Origin: an uncultured Acidaminococcus sp.
Lineage (GTDB): Bacteria; Bacillota; Negativicutes; Acidaminococcales; Acidaminococcaceae
Reading direction: 5' to 3'
Length of the DNA stretch: 5,223 nt
Assembly: GCA_900770265.1 (NCBI GenBank)
Contig: CAAGJR010000066.1
Span: forward strand, 1 to 5,223
In this document: positions 1-5,223 of the stretch, one piece after another
Numbering within the stretch: position 1 is the stretch's first letter
Layout of the letters: every line of letters starts with the position of its first letter
Notes under the pieces: generated by a model
Databases searched by the model: none
Told to the model about the DNA's origin: nothing
Seen by the model: only the letters and a program-made list of their open reading frames with translations
Position numbers and translations under genes: made by a program

Positions 1-6
1 AGTCAC

Positions 7-34
7 TAGCTGAAGGATGCCAGCTAACGCTGGC
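7..34 (+). other. Two overlapping, mutually exclusive small hairpins upstream of the channel gene
   Basis: Seen directly: TAGCTG at 7-12 pairs perfectly with CAGCTA at 21-26 (8-nt loop), and GCCAGC at 19-24 pairs perfectly with GCTGGC at 29-34 (4-nt loop). The two stems share bases 21-24, so only one can form at a time. The second stem ends 7 bases before the Shine-Dalgarno site of the channel gene. No T-run follows either stem, so this is not a standard intrinsic terminator. A role in the mRNA leader is inference; 6-bp stems also arise by chance. Confidence 0.35.
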
Positions 35-41
35 TAAAATG

Positions 42-47
42 AAGGAG
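42..47 (+). promoter_or_regulatory. Ribosome binding site of the MscS-family gene
   Basis: AAGGAG lies 10 bases before the ATG at 58 and 5 bases before another ATG at 53. The ATG at 53 opens only a two-codon frame (Met-Leu-stop), whose TGA (59-61) overlaps the ATG at 58. The ATG at 58 is therefore the only start here that yields the channel protein. Confidence 0.75.
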
Positions 48-57
48 CAACTATGCT

Positions 58-1107
58 ATGACCTTATACAACGATTTCCTGGCCTGGATGCCGGCACTTA
101 CCATCCTGGCCTTTACCATTCTGTTCTACATCGGATTCCGCATCGTCAGCATCCGGGTGATCCGGTTCATCCTGGATAAACTGCCCTTCGACGCGGACGA
201 AAACATTGCGTCCGCCCTGTACCGCCCCGGCCGCATGGCCATCGTGGTATCCGGCGGCTACACGGCCCTGGTGAACTCTCCCCTGGCCCGGTGGGCCCAG
301 ACTTCCTTCGTGTCCAACCTGGTGCCCTCCTGCATGATCATTGCGTTCTACTGGGTCCTGTATAATTTCAGCTCCACTACGAACGTAATTTTCGACCATG
401 TCTTCACCAAAGCCGGCAAAAAGCTGGACCCGGCCATCAGCGGCCTGTTCTCCTCGTTCTTCCACGCGCTGATCATTTTCTTCGCAGTGGCTTCAGTGCT
501 CAGCACCTGGGGCTTCAACATCAGCGGGTTCATCGCCGGGCTGTCCATCGGCGGCCTGGCCGTTTCCCTGGCAGCCAAGGATTCCCTGGCCAACATCTTC
601 GCCTGCCTGGTGATCCTCATGGACCAGCCCTTCCACGTGGGGGACTGGATCATCTGCAACAACATCGAGGGCATCGTGGAATCCATCTCGTTCCGCAGCA
701 CCAACGTGCGGACGTTCACCCAGGCCCTGGTGTACATCCCCAATTCCCTGATCATCAGCACCCCCATCCAGAACTTCACGAACCGGGATATGCGCCGGCT
801 GGAAATGACCCTGGGCGTCACGTACGATGCCACAAGGGAGCAGGTGCAGAGCCTGGTGGAAAAGATCACCGCCTATTTGAAGGCGGATCCGGACATCCTG
901 GACGACGGTATCACCGTGGCATTCTCCGAGCTGGGGGCCAGCAGCCTGGACATCAGCATCGTGTGCTACTGCAGGCATACCAGTTATGCCAAATACATGA
1001 AGAGCAAGGAAAAGATCAACCTGGAGCTCTTGAAGCTGCTGGAAGAGACGGGCACCAGCGCCGCCTATCCCAGTACGAGCGTGTATATCGAAAAAACGGG
1101 AGTGTGA
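58..1107 (+). CDS. MscS-family mechanosensitive ion channel, YnaI-like
   Basis: This is a 349-residue membrane channel of the small-conductance mechanosensitive (MscS) family, which opens under membrane tension to release solutes during hypo-osmotic shock. Hydrophobic segments lie at about residues 12-34, 60-72 (weak), 85-104, 134-152 and 156-188, consistent with a five-helix topology like that of YnaI rather than the three helices of E. coli MscS. The last helix is the pore helix: G157, G161, G165-G166, A168 and A172-A173 give the small-residue packing face, and L167 and L171 align with the gate leucines L105 and L109 of E. coli MscS. K174-D175 replaces the Gln-Gly hinge; from memory YnaI also has Lys-Asp there. 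PF(x)2GDWI at 191-198, IEGIVESI at 203-210 and YIPNS at 226-230 mark the cytosolic beta domain; residues about 244-349 form the C-terminal alpha/beta domain. The length is normal for this subgroup. It converges on the aro genes and is not part of their operon. The family call is secure; the subtype and its ion preference are inferred. Confidence 0.93.
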   Translation: MTLYNDFLAWMPALTILAFTILFYIGFRIVSIRVIRFILDKLPFDADENIASALYRPGRMAIVVSGGYTALVNSPLARWAQTSFVSNLVPSCMIIAFYWVLYNFSSTTNVIFDHVFTKAGKKLDPAISGLFSSFFHALIIFFAVASVLSTWGFNISGFIAGLSIGGLAVSLAAKDSLANIFACLVILMDQPFHVGDWIICNNIEGIVESISFRSTNVRTFTQALVYIPNSLIISTPIQNFTNRDMRRLEMTLGVTYDATREQVQSLVEKITAYLKADPDILDDGITVAFSELGASSLDISIVCYCRHTSYAKYMKSKEKINLELLKLLEETGTSAAYPSTSVYIEKTGV

Positions 1108-1128
1108 TTTCTCACACTCCCGTTTTTT
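1091..1128. terminator. Bidirectional intrinsic terminator shared by the convergent channel gene and aro operon
   Basis: A perfect 17-bp inverted repeat (1091-1107 with 1112-1128) has a 4-base loop (TTTC). The inner 11 bp (CGGGAGTGTGA and its complement) are mixed GC/AT and the outer 6 bp are A-T, so each strand reads out of the stem into six T residues. On the plus strand it ends the channel gene and includes its TGA stop at 1105-1107. On the minus strand it lies 40 bases after the aroK stop. No better terminator is visible for either transcript. Confidence 0.9.
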
Positions 1129-1161
1129 AGTGGTTAGTGGTCAGTGATTAGTGGTTAGTGG
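1127..1161. repeat. Tandem heptanucleotide array, five units (TTAGTGG)
   Basis: Five contiguous 7-bp units fill 35 bases: TTAGTGG, TTAGTGG, TCAGTGA, TTAGTGG, TTAGTGG. The middle copy differs at positions 2 and 7. The first unit begins inside the T-run of the terminator, and the array ends 7 bases before the aroK stop codon at 1169-1171. Because 7 is not a multiple of 3, stop codons occur in all three frames on both strands: TAG at 1128 and 1135 and TGA at 1145 on the plus strand; complements of TTA at 1127 and 1134 and of TCA at 1141 on the minus strand. It resembles in kind the short tandem heptamer repeats known from cyanobacterial intergenic regions; its family here is unknown. Confidence 0.85.
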
Positions 1162-1168
1162 CCCTTTT

Positions 1169-1669
1169 CTATATCCCCAGTTTCTCGATCAGCTTGACGA
1201 TGTCCTTTGTCGTCTTGTCGAAGTCTTCATCCACGGGGATGGCATAATCACAATATTTCAGGTACAGGGGCATCCGCTCCTTGTACAGCTGCGTCAGCCG
1301 GTCTTCTGCGGAATTCAGCAGGGGCCGGCTCACTTTGTCCACGCTGCCGGCAATGGCCGCCAGGTCCCGGTTCAGAAAGAAGATCTTCCCCGTTTCCTGC
1401 AGGTACGCAATGTTCTCCGGCCGCTTCACCACGCCGCCTCCGCAGGAGATGATGATGCCGTCTTTTGCGGCCAGGGTGCGGATGGCTTCCGTTTCGGCTG
1501 TGCGGAACACGTCCTCCCCTTCCTGGAACAGGTCCTTGATGGTGCGGCCGGTCTGCTGCACCACCACGTCGTCCGCGTCGATGACGGGACGCCCCAGCGC
1601 CTGGCTCAGTTTCTTCCCGATGGTGGTCTTCCCCGCCCCGGGCATGCCGATGAGTACGATATTAGCCAT
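1169..1669 (-). CDS. aroK: Shikimate kinase
   Basis: This 166-residue cytosolic P-loop kinase transfers phosphate from ATP to the 3-hydroxyl of shikimate, giving shikimate 3-phosphate, the substrate of AroA. The Walker A loop is GMPGAGKT (8-15). The shikimate-binding residues expected in the family are present: D33 in the DAD motif (31-33), R56 in GEDVFR, the G77-G78-G79 loop and R132 in ERMPLY. R115 in SRPLL is the lid arginine. Length is typical for AroK/AroL, and no domain fusion is present. The ATG at 1669 is preceded by TGGAGG 9 bases upstream and gives the usual short N-terminus before the P-loop. It overlaps the end of aroE by 8 bp, which implies translational coupling, and is the last gene of the operon before the terminator. 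The alternative symbol aroL is only a naming matter, since one shikimate kinase is visible here. Confidence 0.97.
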   Translation of the reverse strand: MANIVLIGMPGAGKTTIGKKLSQALGRPVIDADDVVVQQTGRTIKDLFQEGEDVFRTAETEAIRTLAAKDGIIISCGGGVVKRPENIAYLQETGKIFFLNRDLAAIAGSVDKVSRPLLNSAEDRLTQLYKERMPLYLKYCDYAIPVDEDFDKTTKDIVKLIEKLGI

Positions 1670-2486
1670 GGAATGTTGCCTCCAGTTGTTTCATGATGTC
1701 CGGGATGAGCGCCGGGTCCAGCTGTTTCTGCTGCCAGATTTCCTCCGAGGCCACAGCCTGGGCCACCAGCATATACAGCCCGTTGCAGGTCTTGGCCCCG
1801 TTCTGCCGGGCGTCCGCCAGGAACCGGGTCTCCTTCGGATTGTAGATGATGTCTACTGCCGCTTCGGCATCCTTCGTAAAGTCCGCCGGTACCGGTCTCA
1901 CGCCCACCTTGGGGAACATGCCCACGGGCGTGGTGTTGATGACCACCGCACTGCCGGGCCGGGCATCGGCGTACAGCCGTACTTCCGCGTCCGGCCGCTG
2001 GGCCAGGAAATGCTGCAGGCTTTCTTTTGCCTCTTCCGGGTGCCGGGACAGGATCTGGACGGTCTTTGCCTTACGGTCGGCCACCACCTGGAGCACGGCC
2101 TTGGCCGCGCCCCCGTTGCCCAGTACGGTCACGTCCTTCCCGGCGAGGGATATCCCCGCTGCCTGGAGCATCCGGTCGAACCCCAGATAGTCTGTATTGC
2201 AGCCCTTCACTCCGTCCGGCGTGAAGAACAGGGTATTCACGGCCCCGATTTTTTCCGCCTCCGGGGCGATTTCCTTCAGATAGGGGATGACGGTTTCCTT
2301 ATAGGGGATGGTCACGTTGCTGCCCGTGAGCCCCGCTCCGTTTTCCTGCACGAACGCAGCCACCTGCTCCGGCTCCCGTTCCAGCAGTTCGTACGTATCC
2401 GTACTGCCCAGGGCCCGGAAGATGGCGGCGTGGATCTGGGGCGACAGACTGTGCCCCAGCACCCGACCTAACAATCCGAATTTCAT
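1662..2486 (-). CDS. aroE: Shikimate dehydrogenase (NADP+)
   Basis: This 274-residue cytosolic enzyme reduces 3-dehydroshikimate to shikimate with NADPH, one step before AroK. The N-terminal substrate domain shows GHSLSP (11-16) with S13 and S15 as shikimate ligands, NVTIPYK (57-63) with catalytic K63, GAVNT (81-85), and NTD (97-99) with catalytic D99. The Rossmann domain has the glycine loop GNGGAAKA (123-130), then SR (147-148), where the family contacts the NADP phosphate, and NTTPVGMFP (184-192). NGLYMLVAQAV (235-245) closes the active site with Q243. The start at 2486 was chosen over an in-frame ATG at 2537 because AAAGGAAG sits 7 bases upstream, the ATGA overlap with the pheA stop is typical of coupled genes, and the 17 extra residues of the longer form (rich in Gly and Pro, lying on pheA codons) do not look like an AroE N-terminus. 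The length is normal. The paralogue YdiB (quinate/shikimate dehydrogenase) is less likely in this operon. Confidence 0.96.
   Translation of the reverse strand: MKFGLLGRVLGHSLSPQIHAAIFRALGSTDTYELLEREPEQVAAFVQENGAGLTGSNVTIPYKETVIPYLKEIAPEAEKIGAVNTLFFTPDGVKGCNTDYLGFDRMLQAAGISLAGKDVTVLGNGGAAKAVLQVVADRKAKTVQILSRHPEEAKESLQHFLAQRPDAEVRLYADARPGSAVVINTTPVGMFPKVGVRPVPADFTKDAEAAVDIIYNPKETRFLADARQNGAKTCNGLYMLVAQAVASEEIWQQKQLDPALIPDIMKQLEATFHG
1679..1684 (-). promoter_or_regulatory. Ribosome binding site of aroK, inside the aroE coding sequence
   Basis: TGGAGG read on the minus strand lies 9 bases upstream of the aroK ATG. It falls within the last codons of aroE, so ribosomes finishing aroE pass over it. 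Confidence 0.75.
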
Positions 2487-3334
2487 GCTTCTGCTTCCTT
2501 TCCGTGGTCCGCCCGGTAGTTCCCCAGGATCTTGCATTCCGTGGTATCCTCCGGCAGGTCCGCCAGGGCGTTCTGCACGGCCTGATCCGTCAGATGGCCG
2601 GTGATGTCCATGTGGAAATAATATTCCCAGGGCCGCCCGGGGATGGGGCGGGATTCAATGTTCGTCATGTTGATGTGGTACCGGGCGAAATGGGACAGGA
2701 CCCGGTACAGGGACCCGGGCTGGTGTTTCAGGCTGACAATCAGAGTGATCTTGTCCGCATCTGCGGCCAGTTCCTGCTGCCGGCTGATGATGATGAACCG
2801 GGTGTAGTTGCTCTGGTTCGTGTTGATGCCTCGGGCCAGAATGGCAAGCCCGTACTGGTCCGCTGCCTGGGCCCCGGCTACCGCCGCTTTGTGGATGTCC
2901 TTTTTCTGGGCCACCATTTCCGCGGCCTTGGCCGTGTTGTAGTAATTGAACTGCTCCATGGCCGGATGCTCCTTGAAGAAGGCCCGGCACTGGGAGAAGC
3001 CCTGGGGATGGGAATACACTTCCGTGATGTCGTCCAGTTTCGCTCCGGGCAGGCCCAAGAGGCAGTGCTCCACCTTTACGATCTTTTCGCCCACGATGAA
3101 GGCCCCGTACCGGCGCACCAGGTCGTACACCTCGGTGATGCCCCCGGTGGAGGAGTTCTCGATGGGCAGCACGCCATAGCGCACGGTGCCGTCCATGACC
3201 GCCGCCACCACATCTTCGAACAGCATGAAATTCTGTGCCTTCACCGGCCGGCCGGCGAAGTACTGCTGCAGGGCCAGGTGGCTGTAGGCCCCCGGCACCC
3301 CCTGATACCCTACGGGGATGGATTCCTGTGTCAT
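2483..3334 (-). CDS. pheA: Prephenate dehydratase with C-terminal ACT domain
   Basis: This 283-residue cytosolic enzyme decarboxylates and dehydrates prephenate to phenylpyruvate, the precursor of phenylalanine. The catalytic domain (about 6-184) shows GYQGVPGAYSH (9-19), PIENSSTGG (57-65), SHPQ (108-111), YNTAKAA (132-138) and TRF (178-180), where T178 matches the essential threonine of the family. The ACT domain (about 195-270) has PGSLYRVL (206-213) and IESRP (226-230), the two segments that bind phenylalanine in homologues, so feedback inhibition by phenylalanine is expected. There is no chorismate mutase domain, unlike the fused E. coli P-protein, so the mutase must come from elsewhere. 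The start is 4 bases after the aroC stop. The only purine-rich stretch before it (GGGGG at the aroC end) is a poor Shine-Dalgarno site, so translation may depend on ribosomes that have just finished aroC. Its stop overlaps the aroE start as ATGA. Length is typical of monofunctional enzymes. Confidence 0.96.
   Translation of the reverse strand: MTQESIPVGYQGVPGAYSHLALQQYFAGRPVKAQNFMLFEDVVAAVMDGTVRYGVLPIENSSTGGITEVYDLVRRYGAFIVGEKIVKVEHCLLGLPGAKLDDITEVYSHPQGFSQCRAFFKEHPAMEQFNYYNTAKAAEMVAQKKDIHKAAVAGAQAADQYGLAILARGINTNQSNYTRFIIISRQQELAADADKITLIVSLKHQPGSLYRVLSHFARYHINMTNIESRPIPGRPWEYYFHMDITGHLTDQAVQNALADLPEDTTECKILGNYRADHGKEAEA
2494..2501 (-). promoter_or_regulatory. Ribosome binding site that decides the aroE start
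   Basis: AAAGGAAG on the minus strand lies 7 bases upstream of the ATG at 2486 and inside the last codons of pheA. It supports this start over the in-frame ATG at 2537. Confidence 0.7.
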
Positions 3335-3338
3335 AGGC

Positions 3339-4427
3339 CTACCCCCGTTCCGCCATGTAGAACAGATCCAGCAGGGTCCAGGCCGTCACGGCCTCCACCA
3401 CCGGGATGGCCCGGGGCAGGATGCAGGGATCGTGCCGTCCGGTCACTTCGAGGGTGGTGTCTTCCTTCGTGACCACGTTCACCGTGTGCTGGGTCTTGCC
3501 GATGGAAGGCGTGGGTTTGATCACCAGGGTGAACACCAGGGGCATGCCGTTGGAGATGCCGCCGGTGACGCCGCCGTTGTGGTTCGTGGTGCACACCACC
3601 CTGCCATCTTTGTATTCCATGGGGTCATTGGCCTCGCTGCCCCGCATTTCGGCCAAGCCGAAGCCGTCGCCGAAGGCGATGCCCTTCACCGCAGGCACGG
3701 AGAACAGGGCATGGCTCAGCCGGCTTTCCACGGAATCGAAATAGGGTTCGCCCAGGCCCACGGGCAGGCCGATGGCCATGCATTCGATGAGCCCGCCCAC
3801 GGAATCTTTTTCCTTCTGGGCTGCCGTCACCGCCTGGGCCATGGGTTCCCGCACCGCAGCGTCCAGCACCGGCAGGGTCTCTTCTGCCATGGAACGCAGG
3901 GTCTCCGCCGTTTCGCCCAGGGGGTTGAACCGCTTGTCTTTAATCCCGGCCAGGGCCGCCACATGGGCCCCCACGGTCACACCCTTCTGGGCCAGCAGTT
4001 GTTTGGCCACGGCCCCGGCGAACACCAGGGGTGCCGTCAGCCGGCCGGAGAACGTGCCGCCGCCCCGGTAATCGTTGCAGCCGTGGAATTTCACATAGCC
4101 CGGGTAATCCCCGTGGCCCGGCCGCATGACTTCCTTCATCTTGCTGTAATCCCGGGAATGGGCGTTCGTGTTCACGATCCGGGCGCACAGAGCCATGCCC
4201 GTGGTCCTGCCGTTGAAGAACCCGCTTTCGATGGTGAAGCTGTCCGGTTCCTTCCGGGGGGTGGCCAGCTTGCTGCTGCCCGGGGCCCGCCGTTTCATTT
4301 CTTTCTCGATGGCTGCCAGGTCCAGTTCCACACCGGCCGGCAGTCCGTCCATGACCACTCCGATGGAGGGCCCATGGGATTCTCCGAAAATGGTCAGCTT
4401 GATCCGCTCACCCATTACACTGCTCAT
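3339..4427 (-). CDS. aroC: Chorismate synthase
   Basis: This 362-residue enzyme removes phosphate from 5-enolpyruvylshikimate 3-phosphate to give chorismate and needs reduced FMN. The first signature is FGESHGPSIG (14-23), with H18 matching the conserved histidine near residue 17 of homologues. RPGHGDYPG (102-110) carries the second conserved histidine, H105. DYRGGGTFSGRLTAP (119-133) is the FMN/substrate region; it has TFSGRLT where E. coli has RSSARET, a variant I recall from clostridial enzymes. GRHDPCILPRA (330-340) is the C-terminal signature with the conserved D333. KPTPSIGK is also typical. There is no flavin reductase domain, so reduced FMN must be supplied by another protein. The start at 4427 has AGGAGG 5 bases upstream; the Met at residue 5 is too far from that site. 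The gene overlaps aroA by 20 bp and is followed by pheA after 4 bp. Length is normal and all key regions are intact. Confidence 0.97.
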   Translation of the reverse strand: MSSVMGERIKLTIFGESHGPSIGVVMDGLPAGVELDLAAIEKEMKRRAPGSSKLATPRKEPDSFTIESGFFNGRTTGMALCARIVNTNAHSRDYSKMKEVMRPGHGDYPGYVKFHGCNDYRGGGTFSGRLTAPLVFAGAVAKQLLAQKGVTVGAHVAALAGIKDKRFNPLGETAETLRSMAEETLPVLDAAVREPMAQAVTAAQKEKDSVGGLIECMAIGLPVGLGEPYFDSVESRLSHALFSVPAVKGIAFGDGFGLAEMRGSEANDPMEYKDGRVVCTTNHNGGVTGGISNGMPLVFTLVIKPTPSIGKTQHTVNVVTKEDTTLEVTGRHDPCILPRAIPVVEAVTAWTLLDLFYMAERG

Positions 4428-5223
4428 ATTGTCCTCCTAAGGTCTTGAAGTCCTGCCAGAATTCCGGGTATGATTTCGCTACACATTCGGCCCCCACCAG
4501 GGTCAGAGGTTCCCGGCACTGGATGCTGGCCACGGCCAGGCTCATGGCGATGCGGTGATCGTTCCAGCAGTCCACGATGCCCCCGTTCAATTCTTCCACC
4601 CCGTCGATGGAAAGGCCGTCCGGTTTTTCCGTGATCCGGGCGCCCAGCTTGTTCAGCTCCGTGGTCATGGCTTTCAGCCGGTCACATTCCTTCAGCCGCA
4701 GCCGTTCTGCGTGGATGATCTCCGTATGGCCCTGGCTGAGGGCCGCCGCCACCGTGAGCACCGGGATGATGTCCGGGCAGTCCGCCGCGTCGATGGTGGT
4801 GCCGATGCTGGTGGCCGGCCGGCTCATGAGGGTATCCCCCTCGAACACCACCTGGCCGCCCATGCGCTGCAGGATGGGGATGATGGCCTTGTCCCCCTGG
4901 AGGGAATCGGGGCTCATGCCCAAAAGGCCGATGCTCCGGCCCAGCATGCCCGCCGTCAGCCAGAACGCCGCCTGGGAGTAATCCCCCTCCACAGCGCCGG
5001 TGCAGGGCTGGTACGCCTGGTTCCCCGGGACCCGGTACGTGCGGAACTCTTCGTGTTCAATGGTGATGCCGTACTTCTTCAGGGCCGACAGGGTCAGGGC
5101 GATGTAGCTCTGGCTTTCCAGCTTTCCGGTGATCTCCAGGGTGGAATTCCCCGGCAGCAGGGGCAGAACGAACAGCAGGCCGCTGATGAACTGGCTGCTC
5201 ACATCTCCGGGCAGGGTGAAATG
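4408..5223 (-). CDS. aroA: 3-phosphoshikimate 1-carboxyvinyltransferase (EPSP synthase), 5' part outside the window
   Basis: This is the C-terminal 271 residues of EPSP synthase, which joins phosphoenolpyruvate to shikimate 3-phosphate. The frame is open to the right edge. A GTG at 5200-5202 is an internal valine: the edge codons read HFTLPGDVSSQF, and GDVSSQF is a conserved phosphate-binding motif found about 160-170 residues into complete enzymes. Visible motifs in fragment numbering are SSQF (9-12), LESQSYI (35-41, with a conserved serine), VEGDYSQAAF, DCPDIIP with catalytic D148, RLRLKECDR (174-182), WNDHRIAMSLAVAS (with DHR at 222-224) and AKSYPEFW with K250. The fragment covers roughly the last 60 percent of a protein of about 430 residues. 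The glyphosate-relevant N-terminal residues lie outside, so class I or II cannot be decided. The stop lies 20 bp inside aroC. It is the most upstream visible gene of the operon; its start and promoter are outside the window. Confidence 0.96.
   Translation of the reverse strand, partial: HFTLPGDVSSQFISGLLFVLPLLPGNSTLEITGKLESQSYIALTLSALKKYGITIEHEEFRTYRVPGNQAYQPCTGAVEGDYSQAAFWLTAGMLGRSIGLLGMSPDSLQGDKAIIPILQRMGGQVVFEGDTLMSRPATSIGTTIDAADCPDIIPVLTVAAALSQGHTEIIHAERLRLKECDRLKAMTTELNKLGARITEKPDGLSIDGVEELNGGIVDCWNDHRIAMSLAVASIQCREPLTLVGAECVAKSYPEFWQDFKTLGGQYEQCNG
4433..4438 (-). promoter_or_regulatory. Strong ribosome binding site of aroC, inside aroA
   Basis: AGGAGG on the minus strand lies 5 bases before the aroC ATG. 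The same bases encode the Gly-Gly of the aroA C-terminal LGGQYEQCNG, so the conserved end of AroA and the aroC ribosome binding site are built from the same DNA. Confidence 0.85.

Noticed and set aside
1..10. The first bases (AGTCACTAGC) as a degenerate copy of the heptamer repeat in reverse orientation
   Set aside because: Only CACTA is shared with the CCACTAA unit and no second unit follows, which is well within chance.
35..40. TAAAAT as a possible promoter -10 box for the channel gene
   Set aside because: It matches 5 of 6 positions of TATAAT, but there is no -35-like hexamer at the right spacing, and the transcript would start inside or next to the Shine-Dalgarno site.
348..978. Minus-strand open frames of 173 and 161 codons opposite the channel gene
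   Set aside because: They overlap each other and the conserved pore and beta-domain codons of the channel gene, and have no ribosome binding site or family motif that I can see.
1281..2471. A 396-codon plus-strand open frame antisense to aroK and aroE
   Set aside because: It is in register with aroE codons and runs across the aroE-aroK junction. The translation has no recognisable motif and biased composition. Both genes beneath it are clearly real.
2487..2537. A 17-residue N-terminal extension of AroE starting at 2537
   Set aside because: The extension is encoded by pheA codons, has no AroE-like sequence, and the downstream ATG at 2486 has its own ribosome binding site and an ATGA overlap.
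2504..3472. A 322-codon plus-strand open frame antisense to pheA
   Set aside because: No recognisable protein features; it covers the full set of PheA motifs on the other strand and continues into the aroC end, as expected of a GC-rich shadow frame.
3318..4448. A 376-codon plus-strand open frame antisense to aroC
   Set aside because: Its codons are in exact register with aroC codons, so it stays open simply because aroC avoids TTA, CTA and TCA codons, which are rare in GC-rich genes. The translation is rich in His, Gly and Arg and shows no domain, while aroC has every family signature.
1..5223. Search for a defence system, mobile element, riboswitch or other undescribed system
   Set aside because: Every long stretch is explained by six recognised housekeeping genes, and the only intergenic DNA is about 60 bases on each side of the channel gene. 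Nothing in it supports such a claim.

Overview
The window carries ordinary core bacterial genes: four complete shikimate/phenylalanine pathway genes and one partial one on the minus strand, converging on a single plus-strand mechanosensitive channel gene. I found no unusual or undescribed multi-gene system. The base composition is GC-rich, ribosome binding sites are of the AGGAGG type, PheA is a monofunctional prephenate dehydratase, and AroC has the FSGRLTAP form of its second signature. This combination suggests a GC-rich member of the Bacillota, possibly one of the Negativicutes such as the Acidaminococcaceae. The phylum guess is moderate in confidence; anything finer is a guess from memory of gene order and cannot be proved from this window.

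Layout from left to right. Positions 1-57 hold a short leader with two mutually exclusive small hairpins, a Shine-Dalgarno site and a two-codon mini-ORF that ends on the next start codon. Positions 58-1107 (+) encode an MscS-family channel that resembles E. coli YnaI. Its last codons form the left arm of a perfect 17-bp, A/T-flanked stem (1091-1128), which can act as a terminator in both directions. A tandem array of five 7-bp units follows (1127-1161). The minus-strand genes come next, and in their direction of transcription the order is aroA (cut by the right edge of the window), aroC, pheA, aroE, aroK, ending at 1169.

The five minus-strand genes are packed as one operon: aroA and aroC overlap by 20 bp, aroC and pheA are 4 bp apart, pheA and aroE overlap by 4 bp (ATGA), and aroE and aroK overlap by 8 bp. 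AroE reduces 3-dehydroshikimate, AroK phosphorylates shikimate, AroA adds enolpyruvate, AroC makes chorismate, and PheA turns prephenate into phenylpyruvate for phenylalanine synthesis. The chorismate mutase step between AroC and PheA is not encoded here, nor are the first steps of the pathway or tyrA; the operon may continue past the right edge. Its promoter and any leader regulation also lie outside the window. No gene-free stretch exceeds about 60 bases. I see no tRNA, rRNA, CRISPR array, insertion sequence or prophage gene.
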